NCBI RefSeq assembly: GCF_024814375.1
Contig: NZ_JANUXX010000008.1
Coordinates: 29,844 to 93,843 of the forward strand
Source of the DNA: Streptococcus sciuri
Lineage (GTDB): Bacteria > Bacillota > Bacilli > Lactobacillales > Streptococcaceae
Direction: 5' to 3'
Length of the DNA: 64,000 nt
A program made the translations under genes and the position numbers. How positions within the stretch are numbered: position 1 is the stretch's first letter; each line of letters opens with the position of its first letter. Shown here piece after piece: positions 49,838-59,707 of this stretch. The notes beneath the pieces were generated by a model. It was not told the origin of the DNA. It did not search any database and was given only the letters and a program-made list of their open reading frames with translations.

Positions 49838-51286
49838 ATGATTACTTTAGCAGATATTTTAGATATTTTAAAAAAAGACCAAAATTTTAGAGAGATTATC
49901 ACTGACGGCACGTATCATTACAACTGGTCTAAGCAGAAAACATTTCACAAGCTTTCTTATGACAGTAGAGACGTTGATAGCGAAACCCTGTTTTTTATCA
50001 AGGGAGCGCAGTTCAAACCAGAATTTTTAGAAAAAGCTGTTGCTGATGGATTATGTTACTACATATCAGAAAAAGACTACCAGATGGGGATTCCAGCAAT
50101 CCTTGTCAATGACGTCAGACAGGCTATGAGCCTCATCGCTAAATCCTTTTACGACAATCCACAAGAGGAGTTAACTATTCTCGCTTTTACAGGGACAAAA
50201 GGAAAGACAACAGCAGCTTACTTTGCCTATCATATATTGTCTGAAAGCCACAAACCAGCGCTCATTTCAACCATGAACACAACGATTGATGGCAAAACTT
50301 TCTTTAAATCACAACTGACAACGCCCGAGAGTCTAGATCTTTTTCGATTGATGGCACAAGCACGAGATCATGGCAGAACACACCTTGTCATGGAGGTATC
50401 TAGCCAAGCTTATCTTATGAAGCGAGTGTATGGTTTAACCTTTGACGTAGGTATTTTTCTCAATATCAGCCCTGATCATATCGGACCAATTGAGCATCCT
50501 AGCTTTGAGGATTATTTTTATCACAAGCGTCTATTGATGGATAATAGCAAATCTGTTGTTGTCAATAGTGATATGAATCATTTTGCTATCATAGCTGGGC
50601 AGGTGGCGACAAAAGTTCATGATTTTTTTGGTAGTAAAAGTGATAACCGTATCACGAACTCCAAAGCTTTCAGCTTTAGTTTGACAGGTAAATGCGCAGG
50701 AGATTATAGTATCCAACTCATTGGACATTTTAATCAAGAAAACGCTACAGCTGCCGCTCTAGCCTGCTATAGACTTGGAGTAAATCTTAGTGATATTCAA
50801 GCAGGTATTGCGAGGACAAGTGTGCCTGGTCGTATGGAAGTTTTGACACAAAAAAATGGTGCCAAGGTCTTTATAGACTACGCTCATAACGGTGATAGCC
50901 TTGAAAAACTCCTCTCTGTCGTCGAGCCACATCAAACTGGTACTATCACATTGATTATTGGAGCAACTGGCAATAAAGGAGAAAGCAGGCGAAAAGACTT
51001 TGGCAGAGTCATCAGCCAACATCATCGTATCAAGGTCATTCTCACTGCTGATGATCCTAATTTTGAAAACCCAGAGGCTATTTGTTCTGAAATAGCCAGC
51101 TACATCAACCGCCCTGTGCAAATCATTGTCGATCGCGAATTGGCTATCAAAACAGCTCTTACGACTACTAAAACAAGCGATGATGCTGTCATTATTGCTG
51201 GAAAAGGTGCAGATGCTTTTCAATTGATAAATGGTAAACGAACCGTCTACAAAGGTGACCGTACCATTGCTAGCCAATATCTATAA
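49838..51286 (+). CDS. murE: UDP-MurNAc-tripeptide synthetase, L-lysine adding
   Basis: Adds the third residue to UDP-MurNAc-L-Ala-D-Glu. The P-loop is TGTKGKTT near residue 119. The specificity motif is DDPN ([11 protein letters not shown]), which marks L-lysine rather than diaminopimelate. 482 residues, normal length. No Shine-Dalgarno is seen; the promoter places the transcript start at the ATG. Divergent from the flippase gene; a hairpin terminator follows. Confidence 0.96.
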   Translation: MITLADILDILKKDQNFREIITDGTYHYNWSKQKTFHKLSYDSRDVDSETLFFIKGAQFKPEFLEKAVADGLCYYISEKDYQMGIPAILVNDVRQAMSLIAKSFYDNPQEELTILAFTGTKGKTTAAYFAYHILSESHKPALISTMNTTIDGKTFFKSQLTTPESLDLFRLMAQARDHGRTHLVMEVSSQAYLMKRVYGLTFDVGIFLNISPDHIGPIEHPSFEDYFYHKRLLMDNSKSVVVNSDMNHFAIIAGQVATKVHDFFGSKSDNRITNSKAFSFSLTGKCAGDYSIQLIGHFNQENATAAALACYRLGVNLSDIQAGIARTSVPGRMEVLTQKNGAKVFIDYAHNGDSLEKLLSVVEPHQTGTITLIIGATGNKGESRRKDFGRVISQHHRIKVILTADDPNFENPEAICSEIASYINRPVQIIVDRELAIKTALTTTKTSDDAVIIAGKGADAFQLINGKRTVYKGDRTIASQYL

Positions 51287-51325
51287 CTTGCCTCTTTTTA
51301 ACTGTTCTAGTCTATCAAAACACTT

Positions 51326-51351
51326 AAAAGAGACTTGAGTAAGTCTCTTTT
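51326..51351 (+). terminator. Terminator of murE
   Basis: An 11-bp stem AAAAGAGACTT with complement and a 4-nt loop, then Ts. Confidence 0.87.
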
Positions 51352-51405
51352 CCTCATTACAATAAACTTCTACTATACTAAATCAATCAGAAAGAAGGCA
51401 GCAGT

Positions 51406-51643
51406 TTACATATCTCGGTTACTTATGAAAGCAAGGGCATTACAGAGGGTTTATTTCTTAAACTTCTTCATAGCACTATAACTACCATCATTGAGGACAA
51501 TATCATGTCTGGTTTGCTATGCTATGACATTAACCCAAGGTACAGACATCATCCTCCTAAACGAACCCATAACTTATTTGGATAGGAAACACCAACTGAA
51601 AGTCCTAGAGTTCCTCTATAAACTCAATAATAAAAATAGCTAG
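51406..51643 (+). pseudogene. fhuC: Internally deleted ferrichrome-type ABC ATPase remnant
   Basis: One frame gives ISVTYESKGITEGL...ITTII, the N-terminal strand before Walker A of a FhuC-type ATPase. Soon after, another frame gives [31 protein letters not shown] (split here), its Walker B and C-terminal part. Walker A, about 130 residues and one frame are missing between them, and the DEP of Walker B is NEP. It is therefore a crushed fhuC. In other streptococci, as I recall, a ferrichrome fhu operon lies beside murE, which would explain the site. Upstream start unclear. Confidence 0.72.
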
Positions 51644-51665
51644 GTATTAAATCCTAGCTATTTTT
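51632..51665. terminator. Bidirectional terminator
   Basis: A 13-bp stem AAAAATAGCTAGG with complement and an 8-nt loop, overlapping the fhuC remnant stop and the end of the convergent DUF1803 gene. Confidence 0.88.
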
Positions 51666-51666
51666 A

Positions 51667-52320
51667 TCAATAAGTCATCACTGCTAAACTTTCTTTATCT
51701 ACCGTAACACAAGATTGATACGTCACATCATCCACCTTTTTGATATAACCAAGTACAGCTAAAGCCTGTACAAAAATATCAGGGCGCTTTTGTTTAACCA
51801 ATTCTTTACGAGTGAACTTCAATAAAAAACTCGTCATGTATTTAAGGGCATATTCTGGATTGACATCACCTAACAAAGCATATAATCGCTTTTGTGATGG
51901 TGATAATTCATAGCCATGCGCTAATTTGTAAAAATAATTAGATAAGGTCAAACACTCACGATAAAAGTCTGTTTGCTCAAAAATAACAAGTTCATTGGTT
52001 TGATTGGGTAGCTTTGTTTGATAGACGGTTTGCTGTAAATCAATTGCTAGCTGAGAAGCTGTCTCAATAAAAATCATCTCATCTAACTGAGGCAAACTAT
52101 CCCTTTCTAACAGTGGCAAAGCAAGGTTGTAACGCTTATTAGTACGTATAACATAACCAGCCTGAACATAAGACTCCACCGCTCTATCGATACGCTTCAC
52201 TTCTGAAAACATCTTTTTTATCTGGCGAAGAGTCACATCATCATGTTCATAAAGGTAGTTAATAAAGTCTTTAAAGAAAGCTTGACCGGTTATTCTATCA
52301 GGGTTAATCACAGTAATCAT
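51667..52320 (-). CDS. DUF1803 family protein
   Basis: A 217-residue soluble, largely helical protein (ITVINPDRITGQAFFKDFIN start) that I assign to DUF1803, a family seen next to ppaC in streptococci. No catalytic motif is evident; function unknown. It lies downstream of ppaC, but a terminator separates them. Confidence 0.75.
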   Translation of the reverse strand: MITVINPDRITGQAFFKDFINYLYEHDDVTLRQIKKMFSEVKRIDRAVESYVQAGYVIRTNKRYNLALPLLERDSLPQLDEMIFIETASQLAIDLQQTVYQTKLPNQTNELVIFEQTDFYRECLTLSNYFYKLAHGYELSPSQKRLYALLGDVNPEYALKYMTSFLLKFTRKELVKQKRPDIFVQALAVLGYIKKVDDVTYQSCVTVDKESLAVMTY

Positions 52321-52365
52321 ACTTTTTATTATAACACTGCTAAGTCGAGTTGACCATTAAAATAA

Positions 52366-52396
52366 CGAAAAAAGACTTTGAAAAACTCTCAAAGTC
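52366..52396 (-). terminator. Terminator of ppaC
   Basis: An 8-bp stem GACTTTGA / TCAAAGTC with a 7-nt loop and a T run on the minus strand. Confidence 0.8.
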
Positions 52397-52408
52397 CATC
52401 TGTATGAT

Positions 52409-53344
52409 CTAAGCATTAAAACTTTCAGTTAGTTGAGGAATGACTTGTTTCTTACGTGATACAGCTCCTGCTAGGAAAGCATGGTTGTTTTCTAGGACAA
52501 AGTTAAAAGCCGCTTCAACCTTGTCTGTGTTATCTCCAAGCGCCAAAATTTCAGAATTAGAATTGATGATGTCTGTAATCATCAAGACAAAGTCTGAGTA
52601 GCCATGTTCAACTTGCGCTTTTTTGATGGCTGTTTCAATCTCTGCTTGACGTTCCAACACTTCAGCAATATCAACAGTGTTGACTTGTGCAACACGCACC
52701 TGATTATCATTGAGCTCAAAAGTTTTGGCATCAATATCAATTAATTCTTCAGCAGATTTACTAGAGAGATTTGTACCCGCTTTGAGCATAGCCAGACCGT
52801 ACTCTTCTAAATCAACACCTGCGATTGCTGCCAATTCTTTTGCAACTTGATAATCCGTTTCATGTGTTGTTGGTGATTTCAAGAGAAGCGTATCTGAAAT
52901 CAAACCTGATAGCATAAGACCTGCTAAGTCTTTAGGGACTTCAACCTGACTTTCTTTAAACATTCGATAAACAATAGAAGATGCTGATCCAACAGGCTCT
53001 AGACGCATGTAAAGTGGACTTGCTGTCTCAAAGTTAGCCACACGATGGTGATCAACTACACCGTAAACCGTAACATCAGCAATATCGGAAATAGATTGTT
53101 GAAATTCATTATGGTCTGTCAAAATAACAGTATCCACTCCTTCTTCTTTAGCAGATGTGACAACACGTGGTGCTTTGACATCAAAATAATCAAGTACAAA
53201 CGCAGTTTCTTCATTTGGAATGCCGAGCGCAACAGCTTCTGTGTCTAAGCCATAAGCTTTCTTTGCCAAGTAAGCAAAAGCAAGCGAGGAACCAATCGCA
53301 TCAGAATCGGGATTTTGATGACCAAAAACAAAAATTTTAGACAT
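52409..53344 (-). CDS. ppaC: Manganese-dependent inorganic pyrophosphatase
   Basis: Family II pyrophosphatase. DHH-type metal motifs [21 protein letters not shown] and VVDHHRV bind Mn2+; the C-terminal DHHA2 domain carries the [10 protein letters not shown] basic motif. 311 residues, typical. It hydrolyses pyrophosphate made in biosynthesis. Confidence 0.97.
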   Translation of the reverse strand: MSKIFVFGHQNPDSDAIGSSLAFAYLAKKAYGLDTEAVALGIPNEETAFVLDYFDVKAPRVVTSAKEEGVDTVILTDHNEFQQSISDIADVTVYGVVDHHRVANFETASPLYMRLEPVGSASSIVYRMFKESQVEVPKDLAGLMLSGLISDTLLLKSPTTHETDYQVAKELAAIAGVDLEEYGLAMLKAGTNLSSKSAEELIDIDAKTFELNDNQVRVAQVNTVDIAEVLERQAEIETAIKKAQVEHGYSDFVLMITDIINSNSEILALGDNTDKVEAAFNFVLENNHAFLAGAVSRKKQVIPQLTESFNA

Positions 53345-53420
53345 AATATTACCTCTTTATACCATTTCCTTTATTGTAACAAAAATAAGAACTCTAAACA
53401 AGTCAGAGTCCCCTTTTCTA

Positions 53421-54170
53421 TTAGTCAATAACTGTAGCAGATTCACGTAAATCCTTGTGATAAACAGCTAAGGTCATATTGTAATACGGTACGAGCCAGA
53501 TGAGACCAATCCCAAAGCTAAAGAGGGAAAGAAGAAGCCATCCGATAAAACTCAATTGCAAAACAAAGTAGTTTAGTTTGTTGCCGTCCATGAGCTTACG
53601 ACTCTCTGTGATGATTTCCCCTGATGTCAGCACATCTCCTTTTTGTCTGTAGATGTAAGCTGTTTGTGAGTAAGCAATTGTCTTAACAAAACTGATGATA
53701 GGACCTATAACTGGAATGAGTCTCCACAACCAAATATAGAGTACCTGCTTAAGAGATAGAACAAAAACTTTCCAAAAATCCTTGGTGCTAAAATAGCGAA
53801 AAGCTCTCACAAAACTAGCATCGCTCGCATTTCCTGCCTTAATCCAGTCAAGGTCACTTGCTGCAATACCAATCGTCACGATATTTGTCGCAAACGAGAT
53901 GAGGATAGAAAGAACAAACATAATAATGCCTAAACTAATCCCTCCAAGAATGAGACCAATATCACTGACCCCTGTCGTGTATGTGTAGTTACCTTGAAGT
54001 AGCCCTAGACCAACCAAAGGCAACAAAACTGGGAAAATAGCCATCCACGACACACCACCAACCAATATATTGATGATAAGATAGGGAATGGTATTGAGAC
54101 TAATTCCTGACCACCAATTACCTCGCAGCAAATCCTTAGCTTCTGCTTTTAAACTCGCTCTTGTTCTCAC
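53421..54170 (-). CDS. DUF975 membrane protein
   Basis: A 249-residue protein with about six membrane helices and a start RTRASLKAEAKDLLRGNWW typical of DUF975. The family is common in Firmicutes and has no established role. Monocistronic; a weak hairpin follows the stop. Confidence 0.85.
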   Translation of the reverse strand: MRTRASLKAEAKDLLRGNWWSGISLNTIPYLIINILVGGVSWMAIFPVLLPLVGLGLLQGNYTYTTGVSDIGLILGGISLGIIMFVLSILISFATNIVTIGIAASDLDWIKAGNASDASFVRAFRYFSTKDFWKVFVLSLKQVLYIWLWRLIPVIGPIISFVKTIAYSQTAYIYRQKGDVLTSGEIITESRKLMDGNKLNYFVLQLSFIGWLLLSLFSFGIGLIWLVPYYNMTLAVYHKDLRESATVID

Positions 54171-54250
54171 GATAAACTCCTTTTTCTATTTCTTTAAGAG
54201 TATTATATCATTATTGTACTAGATTTACAATACATATAAGCTTTTTTCGC

Positions 54251-54277
54251 AAAAAAACCAGCAAAATCTTGCTGGTT
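54251..54277 (-). terminator. Terminator of pflA
   Basis: A 9-bp stem AACCAGCAA / TTGCTGGTT with a 4-nt loop, then seven Ts on the minus strand. Confidence 0.87.
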
Positions 54278-54280
54278 GTC

Positions 54281-55069
54281 TTAGCCATGGATACGTTTGA
54301 GATAATCAGTATAGCGTTCTGTCTTCATAATCTCTTTGGCGTGTTTGACACGAGCTGGCGTTGGTGGCTTGACTCCCTCAAGCGGATAAGGAATGCCCAA
54401 CTCACGCCATTTGAACTCACCCATGGTGTGGTAAGGCAGGATTTCAAATTTTTGCACATTTTTTAAGGTTGCGACAAACTCTCCTAGTTTTTCCAAATCC
54501 TCATCAATGTCTGTAAGACCTGGCACAAGCACATGACGAATCCAAACAGGAACTCTCTTGTCTGAGAGATATCTAGCACACTCTAGAATGTTTTTATTGG
54601 TGTGCTTAGTGACAAACTTGTGCTGTTCATCTCGGATTTCCTTGATATCAAGCAATACCAAGTCCGTAACTTCCAGAAGTCTATCAAAAACATCTAGGTA
54701 CTCAGGCGTCTTTTTAAAAGGCATCGCACAAGTATCTAGTGTACAATGAATACCTAACTTTTTAGCTTCTGTAAAAAGAGCTATGACAAAATCTATCTGA
54801 AGCAAAGCTTCTCCACCTGAAATCGTTATCCCACCTGTGTCGCCCCAAAAATGCTTATAACGAAGTGCTTCATCTAAAACATCTTCAACCGTTCGCACAC
54901 AGGACTTGTTCGTCTCCATCTCCCATGTATCAGGGTTGTGACAATATTGGCAACGCATCTTGCACCCCTGCATAAAGACAATAAAGCGAATACCTGGACC
55001 ATCAACAGAACCAAAACTTTCTGTTGAATGCACCATTCCTGTTACTTGTTTATAATTTATTTCTGTCAT
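54281..55069 (-). CDS. pflA: Pyruvate formate-lyase activating enzyme
   Basis: Radical SAM enzyme that installs the glycyl radical in pyruvate formate-lyase, needed for mixed-acid fermentation under anaerobiosis. The cluster motif CKMRCQYC (CxxxCxxC) and VDGPGIRFIVFMQG are plain, with GGEAL following. 262 residues. Confidence 0.96.
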   Translation of the reverse strand: MTEINYKQVTGMVHSTESFGSVDGPGIRFIVFMQGCKMRCQYCHNPDTWEMETNKSCVRTVEDVLDEALRYKHFWGDTGGITISGGEALLQIDFVIALFTEAKKLGIHCTLDTCAMPFKKTPEYLDVFDRLLEVTDLVLLDIKEIRDEQHKFVTKHTNKNILECARYLSDKRVPVWIRHVLVPGLTDIDEDLEKLGEFVATLKNVQKFEILPYHTMGEFKWRELGIPYPLEGVKPPTPARVKHAKEIMKTERYTDYLKRIHG

Positions 55070-55148
55070 GATGGTAGTCTCCTCCTATGTAACCGTTTCA
55101 TCTTACTATTATTATAACACTTCCCATGAAAAAAAGACCAGATTTTGC

Positions 55149-56483
55149 CTAGCCTTTTTCATCTTGAGGAGCTCTATCTGTCATAAACAATTTTAATTTT
55201 GTTACACGACCATCACGGACTTTATCATTGGTCAATTCGAGATGTTTCTCTTTACTATCAAAACTATACGTTTGCTTATCCTCTTGATTTGGGATACTGC
55301 CAACGCCCGTTAGGTAAAATCCAGCGATTGTATCGACATCATCACTCTCTAAGTCTGTATCAAAATAATCATTAAATTCATTGAGTGTCATAGTACCCAC
55401 GACAATGTAAGTAGCGTCTGCGATTTCGTGTACAAACTGCTCTGACTGATCTGTCTCATCATCAATTTCACCGACAATCTCTTCGAGAAGATCCTCAAGT
55501 GTCACAAGCCCCGCCATACCACCATATTCATCTAATAAAATAGCCATTTGATTTTGCGTTTTACGTAGTTCACGTAGTAAATCATCTACAAAAATTGTCT
55601 CAGGGACAAACAAAGGCTCTTGTAAAATCTTGCGCAACTGAAGTCTATCAAATCCTTCTTCAAACCCTGCCTTTAACAAACGTTTGGTGTGTAAAATACC
55701 GATTACTTTGTCCTTATCATCATCGTAGACAGGGATACGTGAAAAGCTCTGACGTAGAATCTCTTTTATATTGGTCTGTGTATCGTCATTGATATCAACC
55801 ATAAAAGCGTCTGTTCGAGGAACCATGAGCTCACGCGCCATTAACTCATCAAGAGAAAAGATTCCCTGAAGCATCTCAATCTCCTCGGCATCTAGTGTCT
55901 CCTCACTATTAGTGAGCATATATTCAATTTCATCACGCGTCAATTTTTCATCAGCATCATCCAAAGTCATCGGAGTTATGCGACTAAGAAGATTAGTTGA
56001 GGCTGAAAGTAACCAAACGAAAGGGCGCATAACTAACCCAAGTCCACTGATAACAGGAGCCGTGATGACAGCTAGATTATCCTTTAGATTAAGAGCGATA
56101 CGTTTGGGGTACAATTCGCCAAAAACGATTGAAACATAAGTCAAAAAGATAAGAGATAAAACACTTCCTGCTGTCTTTGCCCAAGCATAATTGCCAAACC
56201 AACTCGCAATCACCTCTCCTAAGCTAGCTGACAAGCTAGCCCCAGACAGTAAGCTGATAAAAGTAATACCTACTTGAATAGTGGATAAGAAATTATTGGG
56301 ATTATCAAGAACTTTGAGGAGCCGCTGATATTTTTTACTACCTTCTTCGGCTTTTTGCTTGACACGAGAACGGTTTAAGGATACCAAAGACATCTCCGTC
56401 GCCGAAAAAAAGCCATTTAAAATGGTCAAAATAACTAATAAAATAAATTGAAACAGTAGATTCTGACTACTAGAATCTTCCAT
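55149..56483 (-). CDS. CNNM/CorC-HlyC family transporter-associated protein
   Basis: Membrane protein of the hemolysin III-unrelated HlyC/CorC group. It has a DUF21/CNNM membrane domain (four helices, 10-190), a CBS pair (about 215-335) and a C-terminal CorC_HlyC domain from about 350. 444 residues. Homologues act in Mg2+ or Co2+ efflux; the substrate here is inferred. Acidic CBS loops such as DDDKDKVIGILH fit. Confidence 0.88.
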   Translation of the reverse strand: MEDSSSQNLLFQFILLVILTILNGFFSATEMSLVSLNRSRVKQKAEEGSKKYQRLLKVLDNPNNFLSTIQVGITFISLLSGASLSASLGEVIASWFGNYAWAKTAGSVLSLIFLTYVSIVFGELYPKRIALNLKDNLAVITAPVISGLGLVMRPFVWLLSASTNLLSRITPMTLDDADEKLTRDEIEYMLTNSEETLDAEEIEMLQGIFSLDELMARELMVPRTDAFMVDINDDTQTNIKEILRQSFSRIPVYDDDKDKVIGILHTKRLLKAGFEEGFDRLQLRKILQEPLFVPETIFVDDLLRELRKTQNQMAILLDEYGGMAGLVTLEDLLEEIVGEIDDETDQSEQFVHEIADATYIVVGTMTLNEFNDYFDTDLESDDVDTIAGFYLTGVGSIPNQEDKQTYSFDSKEKHLELTNDKVRDGRVTKLKLFMTDRAPQDEKG

Positions 56484-56604
56484 GAAATCTTTTCTCCTAA
56501 AAATATAATAATTTCATTATACCATACCTTACCTCTCTTATGCTATAATAAAAGGTGCAATCTATACAAATAGCGCTCTCATAGAAGCGATAGGAGAAAA
56601 AACA

Positions 56605-57387
56605 ATGGTAGTGATTTCATTAGAGAATGTCAGTTTAAAGCGACAAGGTAAGCTTTTGTTAAACAATCTGAATTGGCAGGTAGAGAAGGGAGAGATGTGG
56701 GCTATTCTAGGATTGAATGGTTCTGGTAAATCCACACTGTTGAAAATGATTATGGCAGAATATTTTCCCTCAAGCGGAAATATGAAAGTTTTAGACTATC
56801 ATTTTGGACAAGGAGATATTACAAAAGTACGCACTAAAATCGGAGTGGTTGGATCATTTATCTCTGAGCGTATCGCAGGCAGTATGCGTGCTGAAAAAGT
56901 CGTCCTGACAGGAAAATATAAGAGCAGTATCCTTTATAAAGCCTATACAGAAAGTGATTTGGAAGAAGCACGCCAGATGCTTATATCTCTTGGTGCAAAG
57001 CAACTTATTGGGCGCATCTACGCTAGTTTATCTCAGGGAGAAAAGCAACTGCTCCTCATTGCAAGAAGCCTTATGGAAGATCCTGATATCATTATCCTAG
57101 ATGAGGCAACCACTGGACTTGACCTCTTTGCTAGAGAAAAATTACTTTCCCAAATAGAACATATTGCTGATTTGCCTCATGCGCCGACAGTACTTTATGT
57201 AACCCACCATGCCGAAGAAATCACCTCTAAAATAACACACATCCTTTTATTACGTGAGGGGACAATTGTCGCAAAAGGTAAAAAAGAAAATATTTTCACC
57301 CCACAAATCCTCGAAAACTTTTATCAAAATCCGATTGAACTCTTCCCATTAAATGACACACGTTTTTTTATTAAACCTCTAATATAA
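56605..57387 (+). CDS. Single-subunit ABC ATPase, YlmA/PhrA-like
   Basis: A 260-residue ATPase: Walker A GLNGSGKSTLL, signature LSQGEKQLL, Walker B IIILDEATTGLD, His switch YVTHHAEEI. No permease gene is adjacent, and the sequence resembles the YlmA group, sometimes mislabelled photorepair (PhrA-like). A GGAG site precedes the ATG, and an extended -10 TGCTATAAT lies upstream. Partner unknown. Confidence 0.82.
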   Translation: MVVISLENVSLKRQGKLLLNNLNWQVEKGEMWAILGLNGSGKSTLLKMIMAEYFPSSGNMKVLDYHFGQGDITKVRTKIGVVGSFISERIAGSMRAEKVVLTGKYKSSILYKAYTESDLEEARQMLISLGAKQLIGRIYASLSQGEKQLLLIARSLMEDPDIIILDEATTGLDLFAREKLLSQIEHIADLPHAPTVLYVTHHAEEITSKITHILLLREGTIVAKGKKENIFTPQILENFYQNPIELFPLNDTRFFIKPLI

Positions 57388-57408
57388 AAAGTGCCTTTGG
57401 CACTTTTT
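57386..57408. terminator. Bidirectional terminator
   Basis: A 10-bp stem AAAAAGTGCC with complement and a 3-nt loop, between the convergent ABC and antiporter genes. Confidence 0.88.
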
Positions 57409-59485
57409 AGTTATTCAAACGATTTCTAGTATAGTTAAAGAGATCATAAGAAAGGGTATTGACCGTTTCTTTTAGAGAGTAGTTTTCAAGAGCATTAACT
57501 TCTTTACGCAGTGCCTTAGCGTATCTGTGACTAATCAAGTTGTCTGATTCATACTCAGCAATGACCTTACGCTCTAGATAATAACCACGCAACATCTCAT
57601 CAACATTATCAGGAACGTTTCGAGTAATAACTCGCTCAACAAAAGCCCCTGACTGGATGATTTGTGCTTCCTGTTTTCTAGAGTGAATCAGATATCCGAC
57701 AAGATCAGCACTGTAGATATCATCAAGGTTTTGTAAGGCTTCTAAAACCAGATTAGTATTAGCTTGATACAGAGCAATTAAATGTCGTCTGTTTTCCTTT
57801 GTGAGAGCTTGCCGATTACTTTGAGTTCGCAAAAACTGTCGAATAGTTGAGCCAAATGTAAACACTTCATGTAATACTTTCGGAAGTGAGCGTAAAAGAA
57901 TCGTCAAGACATAAGTCAGATTAGAAATAAAGCCACGGTTAATCCGTCTTTCCAAAAATTTGAGATAACCTTGATAGATACGATATTCTTTCATATCAAT
58001 CTCGCCGTTTAAAAAAGCATTTTCAAGACCATCACTCTCAATTCCTAGAATCATGATATTGATAAGAGCAAGGTCAGACTTCACTTCGTTGGACTCTTGA
58101 TCTAAAATCAGAGTTTCTAAACGTTTATTGTAATTATCAATTACAGCATAGAGTGCGGTTTTACTTTTATCTTCTCTGATATCTTGTTGTAATTGCCAAA
58201 TCACATCGTTTAAAATCGCAATTTGCATATAGTGATCCATATCGCTACTCGTTTCGCTGGCTAATTTGGGCAAGACGACTATGCCAATCAAAAAACTCAA
58301 AAGAGTAACACCTGCTACTACAAAGAGCAACATACTATATTCAACCGTAGAAAGACTTGGTAAAAGGAGAATGGTCGCAACAGACACAGTTCCTTTAACA
58401 CCAGAAAAAGTCAAAACTAAAATATCCTTGAGATACCTTTTAAGTTCCTTTTTGAGTTGGTGACTACGATAAGCATAAAAAAGCCAAATCATCACAAAAC
58501 GAATACCAAATAGCAACAAAGTAACTAGTACAATCACTCCTAAAATTAAAAATGTGTTAATCTCTTGACTCAAAAGAACAGGTCTTGCAAACTTGGTCAA
58601 CTCAGCTCCTAACATCAAAAAGACAACACCATTGAGTAGAAAAGATAGCATGCTCCATATAACGCTACCGACATTATCGATTTGCGCATCCAAAAGGGTA
58701 ATTTTCTTAAAGCGACTAGCTTGTGAGATACCAGCAATCACAACTGCAATGATGCCAGAACCGTGGATTTCTTCTGCTAAAAAATAAGCGATAAAAGGCA
58801 AGGTCATCTCCAATAACATAACCCCTGATACATCAGCAGCATCCATACTGTCTAAAATAGCTAAAAAAAGACGATTCACAAAAGCCACAATTAAACCAAT
58901 CAAAACCCCACCTGAGACAGATAACACGAGCTTGAAACTAGCGTTTTGTAGAGAAAAGACACCTGTCACCAGAGCTGTAATAGCGACTTGAAAGGAGACT
59001 AGACCACTAGCATCATTTAATAGTCCTTCTCCTTTTAGGATATTTTGGACATGTTTTGGGAATTGGAAACGTTTAGATAGCGAATGAAATGCTACTAAGT
59101 CTGTAGGACCTAGTGCAGCACCTACTGCTAGACAAGCGGCTAGGGAAACCTCAGCAGGTAAAAGTTTATAGGTTGCTAATCCCAAAGCCAGTGTACTGAT
59201 GAATACAACGGGAAAAATCAAATATAAAATAATCTTCCAATGCCTTAGAACGTTTGTAATATCACTCTCTTCGCCCTCACGAAAAAGAAGTGGAGAAATA
59301 ACAAATGCCAGAAACAGTTCACTATCTAACGCAATAAATCGTTCTCCAAAAATCAAACATAAAAGTCCACCAAAAACAATCTGAATTAAAGGTAGAGGCA
59401 CCCTTGGAAAAAGTCTGTTAATTAAATTAGAAAGGATAAGTGCAAATAGAAAAACAATAATCAAAACAGCAACGTGCATCTTCAC
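57407..59485 (-). CDS. CPA1-family Na+/H+ antiporter
   Basis: A 692-residue monovalent cation:proton antiporter of the CPA1/NhaP type: 12-13 membrane helices in the first 410 residues, including LGPTDLVAFHSL and the GLLNDASGLVSFQ motif with its essential Asp, then a 280-residue cytoplasmic helical tail that may sense pH or nucleotides. Last gene of the ytqA-ytqB-small-antiporter run, 17 nt after the small gene. Confidence 0.9.
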   Translation of the reverse strand: MKMHVAVLIIVFLFALILSNLINRLFPRVPLPLIQIVFGGLLCLIFGERFIALDSELFLAFVISPLLFREGEESDITNVLRHWKIILYLIFPVVFISTLALGLATYKLLPAEVSLAACLAVGAALGPTDLVAFHSLSKRFQFPKHVQNILKGEGLLNDASGLVSFQVAITALVTGVFSLQNASFKLVLSVSGGVLIGLIVAFVNRLFLAILDSMDAADVSGVMLLEMTLPFIAYFLAEEIHGSGIIAVVIAGISQASRFKKITLLDAQIDNVGSVIWSMLSFLLNGVVFLMLGAELTKFARPVLLSQEINTFLILGVIVLVTLLLFGIRFVMIWLFYAYRSHQLKKELKRYLKDILVLTFSGVKGTVSVATILLLPSLSTVEYSMLLFVVAGVTLLSFLIGIVVLPKLASETSSDMDHYMQIAILNDVIWQLQQDIREDKSKTALYAVIDNYNKRLETLILDQESNEVKSDLALINIMILGIESDGLENAFLNGEIDMKEYRIYQGYLKFLERRINRGFISNLTYVLTILLRSLPKVLHEVFTFGSTIRQFLRTQSNRQALTKENRRHLIALYQANTNLVLEALQNLDDIYSADLVGYLIHSRKQEAQIIQSGAFVERVITRNVPDNVDEMLRGYYLERKVIAEYESDNLISHRYAKALRKEVNALENYSLKETVNTLSYDLFNYTRNRLNN

Positions 59486-59502
59486 AAAATCCTCAAATAG
59501 CT

Positions 59503-59703
59503 CTAACGCTTGTTTTCACAAATCTTAGCATAAGCTGTCTTATGGTCAGCAATTTTTTTGTCCACCGCTGTCACGTCACAATGCGTCATCTTCTTTTGGC
59601 AGCGCTCAATTTCAAGCGTCATCAATTTTTTCTTAATTTTTGCCATTTTTTTCGCTTCACGTATTTTTTCAAACTCTGTTGGATTTAACCATTCTTTTAA
59701 CAT
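59503..59703 (-). CDS. Small conserved-looking protein of unknown function
   Basis: A 66-residue basic, helical protein (AKKMAKIKKKLMTLEIERCQ) with three cysteines and one short hydrophobic stretch, not membrane. An AGGT ribosome site precedes the ATG, and it lies 4 nt after ytqB and 17 nt before the antiporter gene, so it is likely translated. No family recognised. Confidence 0.6.
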   Translation of the reverse strand: MLKEWLNPTEFEKIREAKKMAKIKKKLMTLEIERCQKKMTHCDVTAVDKKIADHKTAYAKICENKR

Positions 59704-59707
59704 TTTG

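Noticed and set aside
50759..51277. Antisense open frame inside murE
   Set aside because: Shadow of the murE reading frame without initiation signals.
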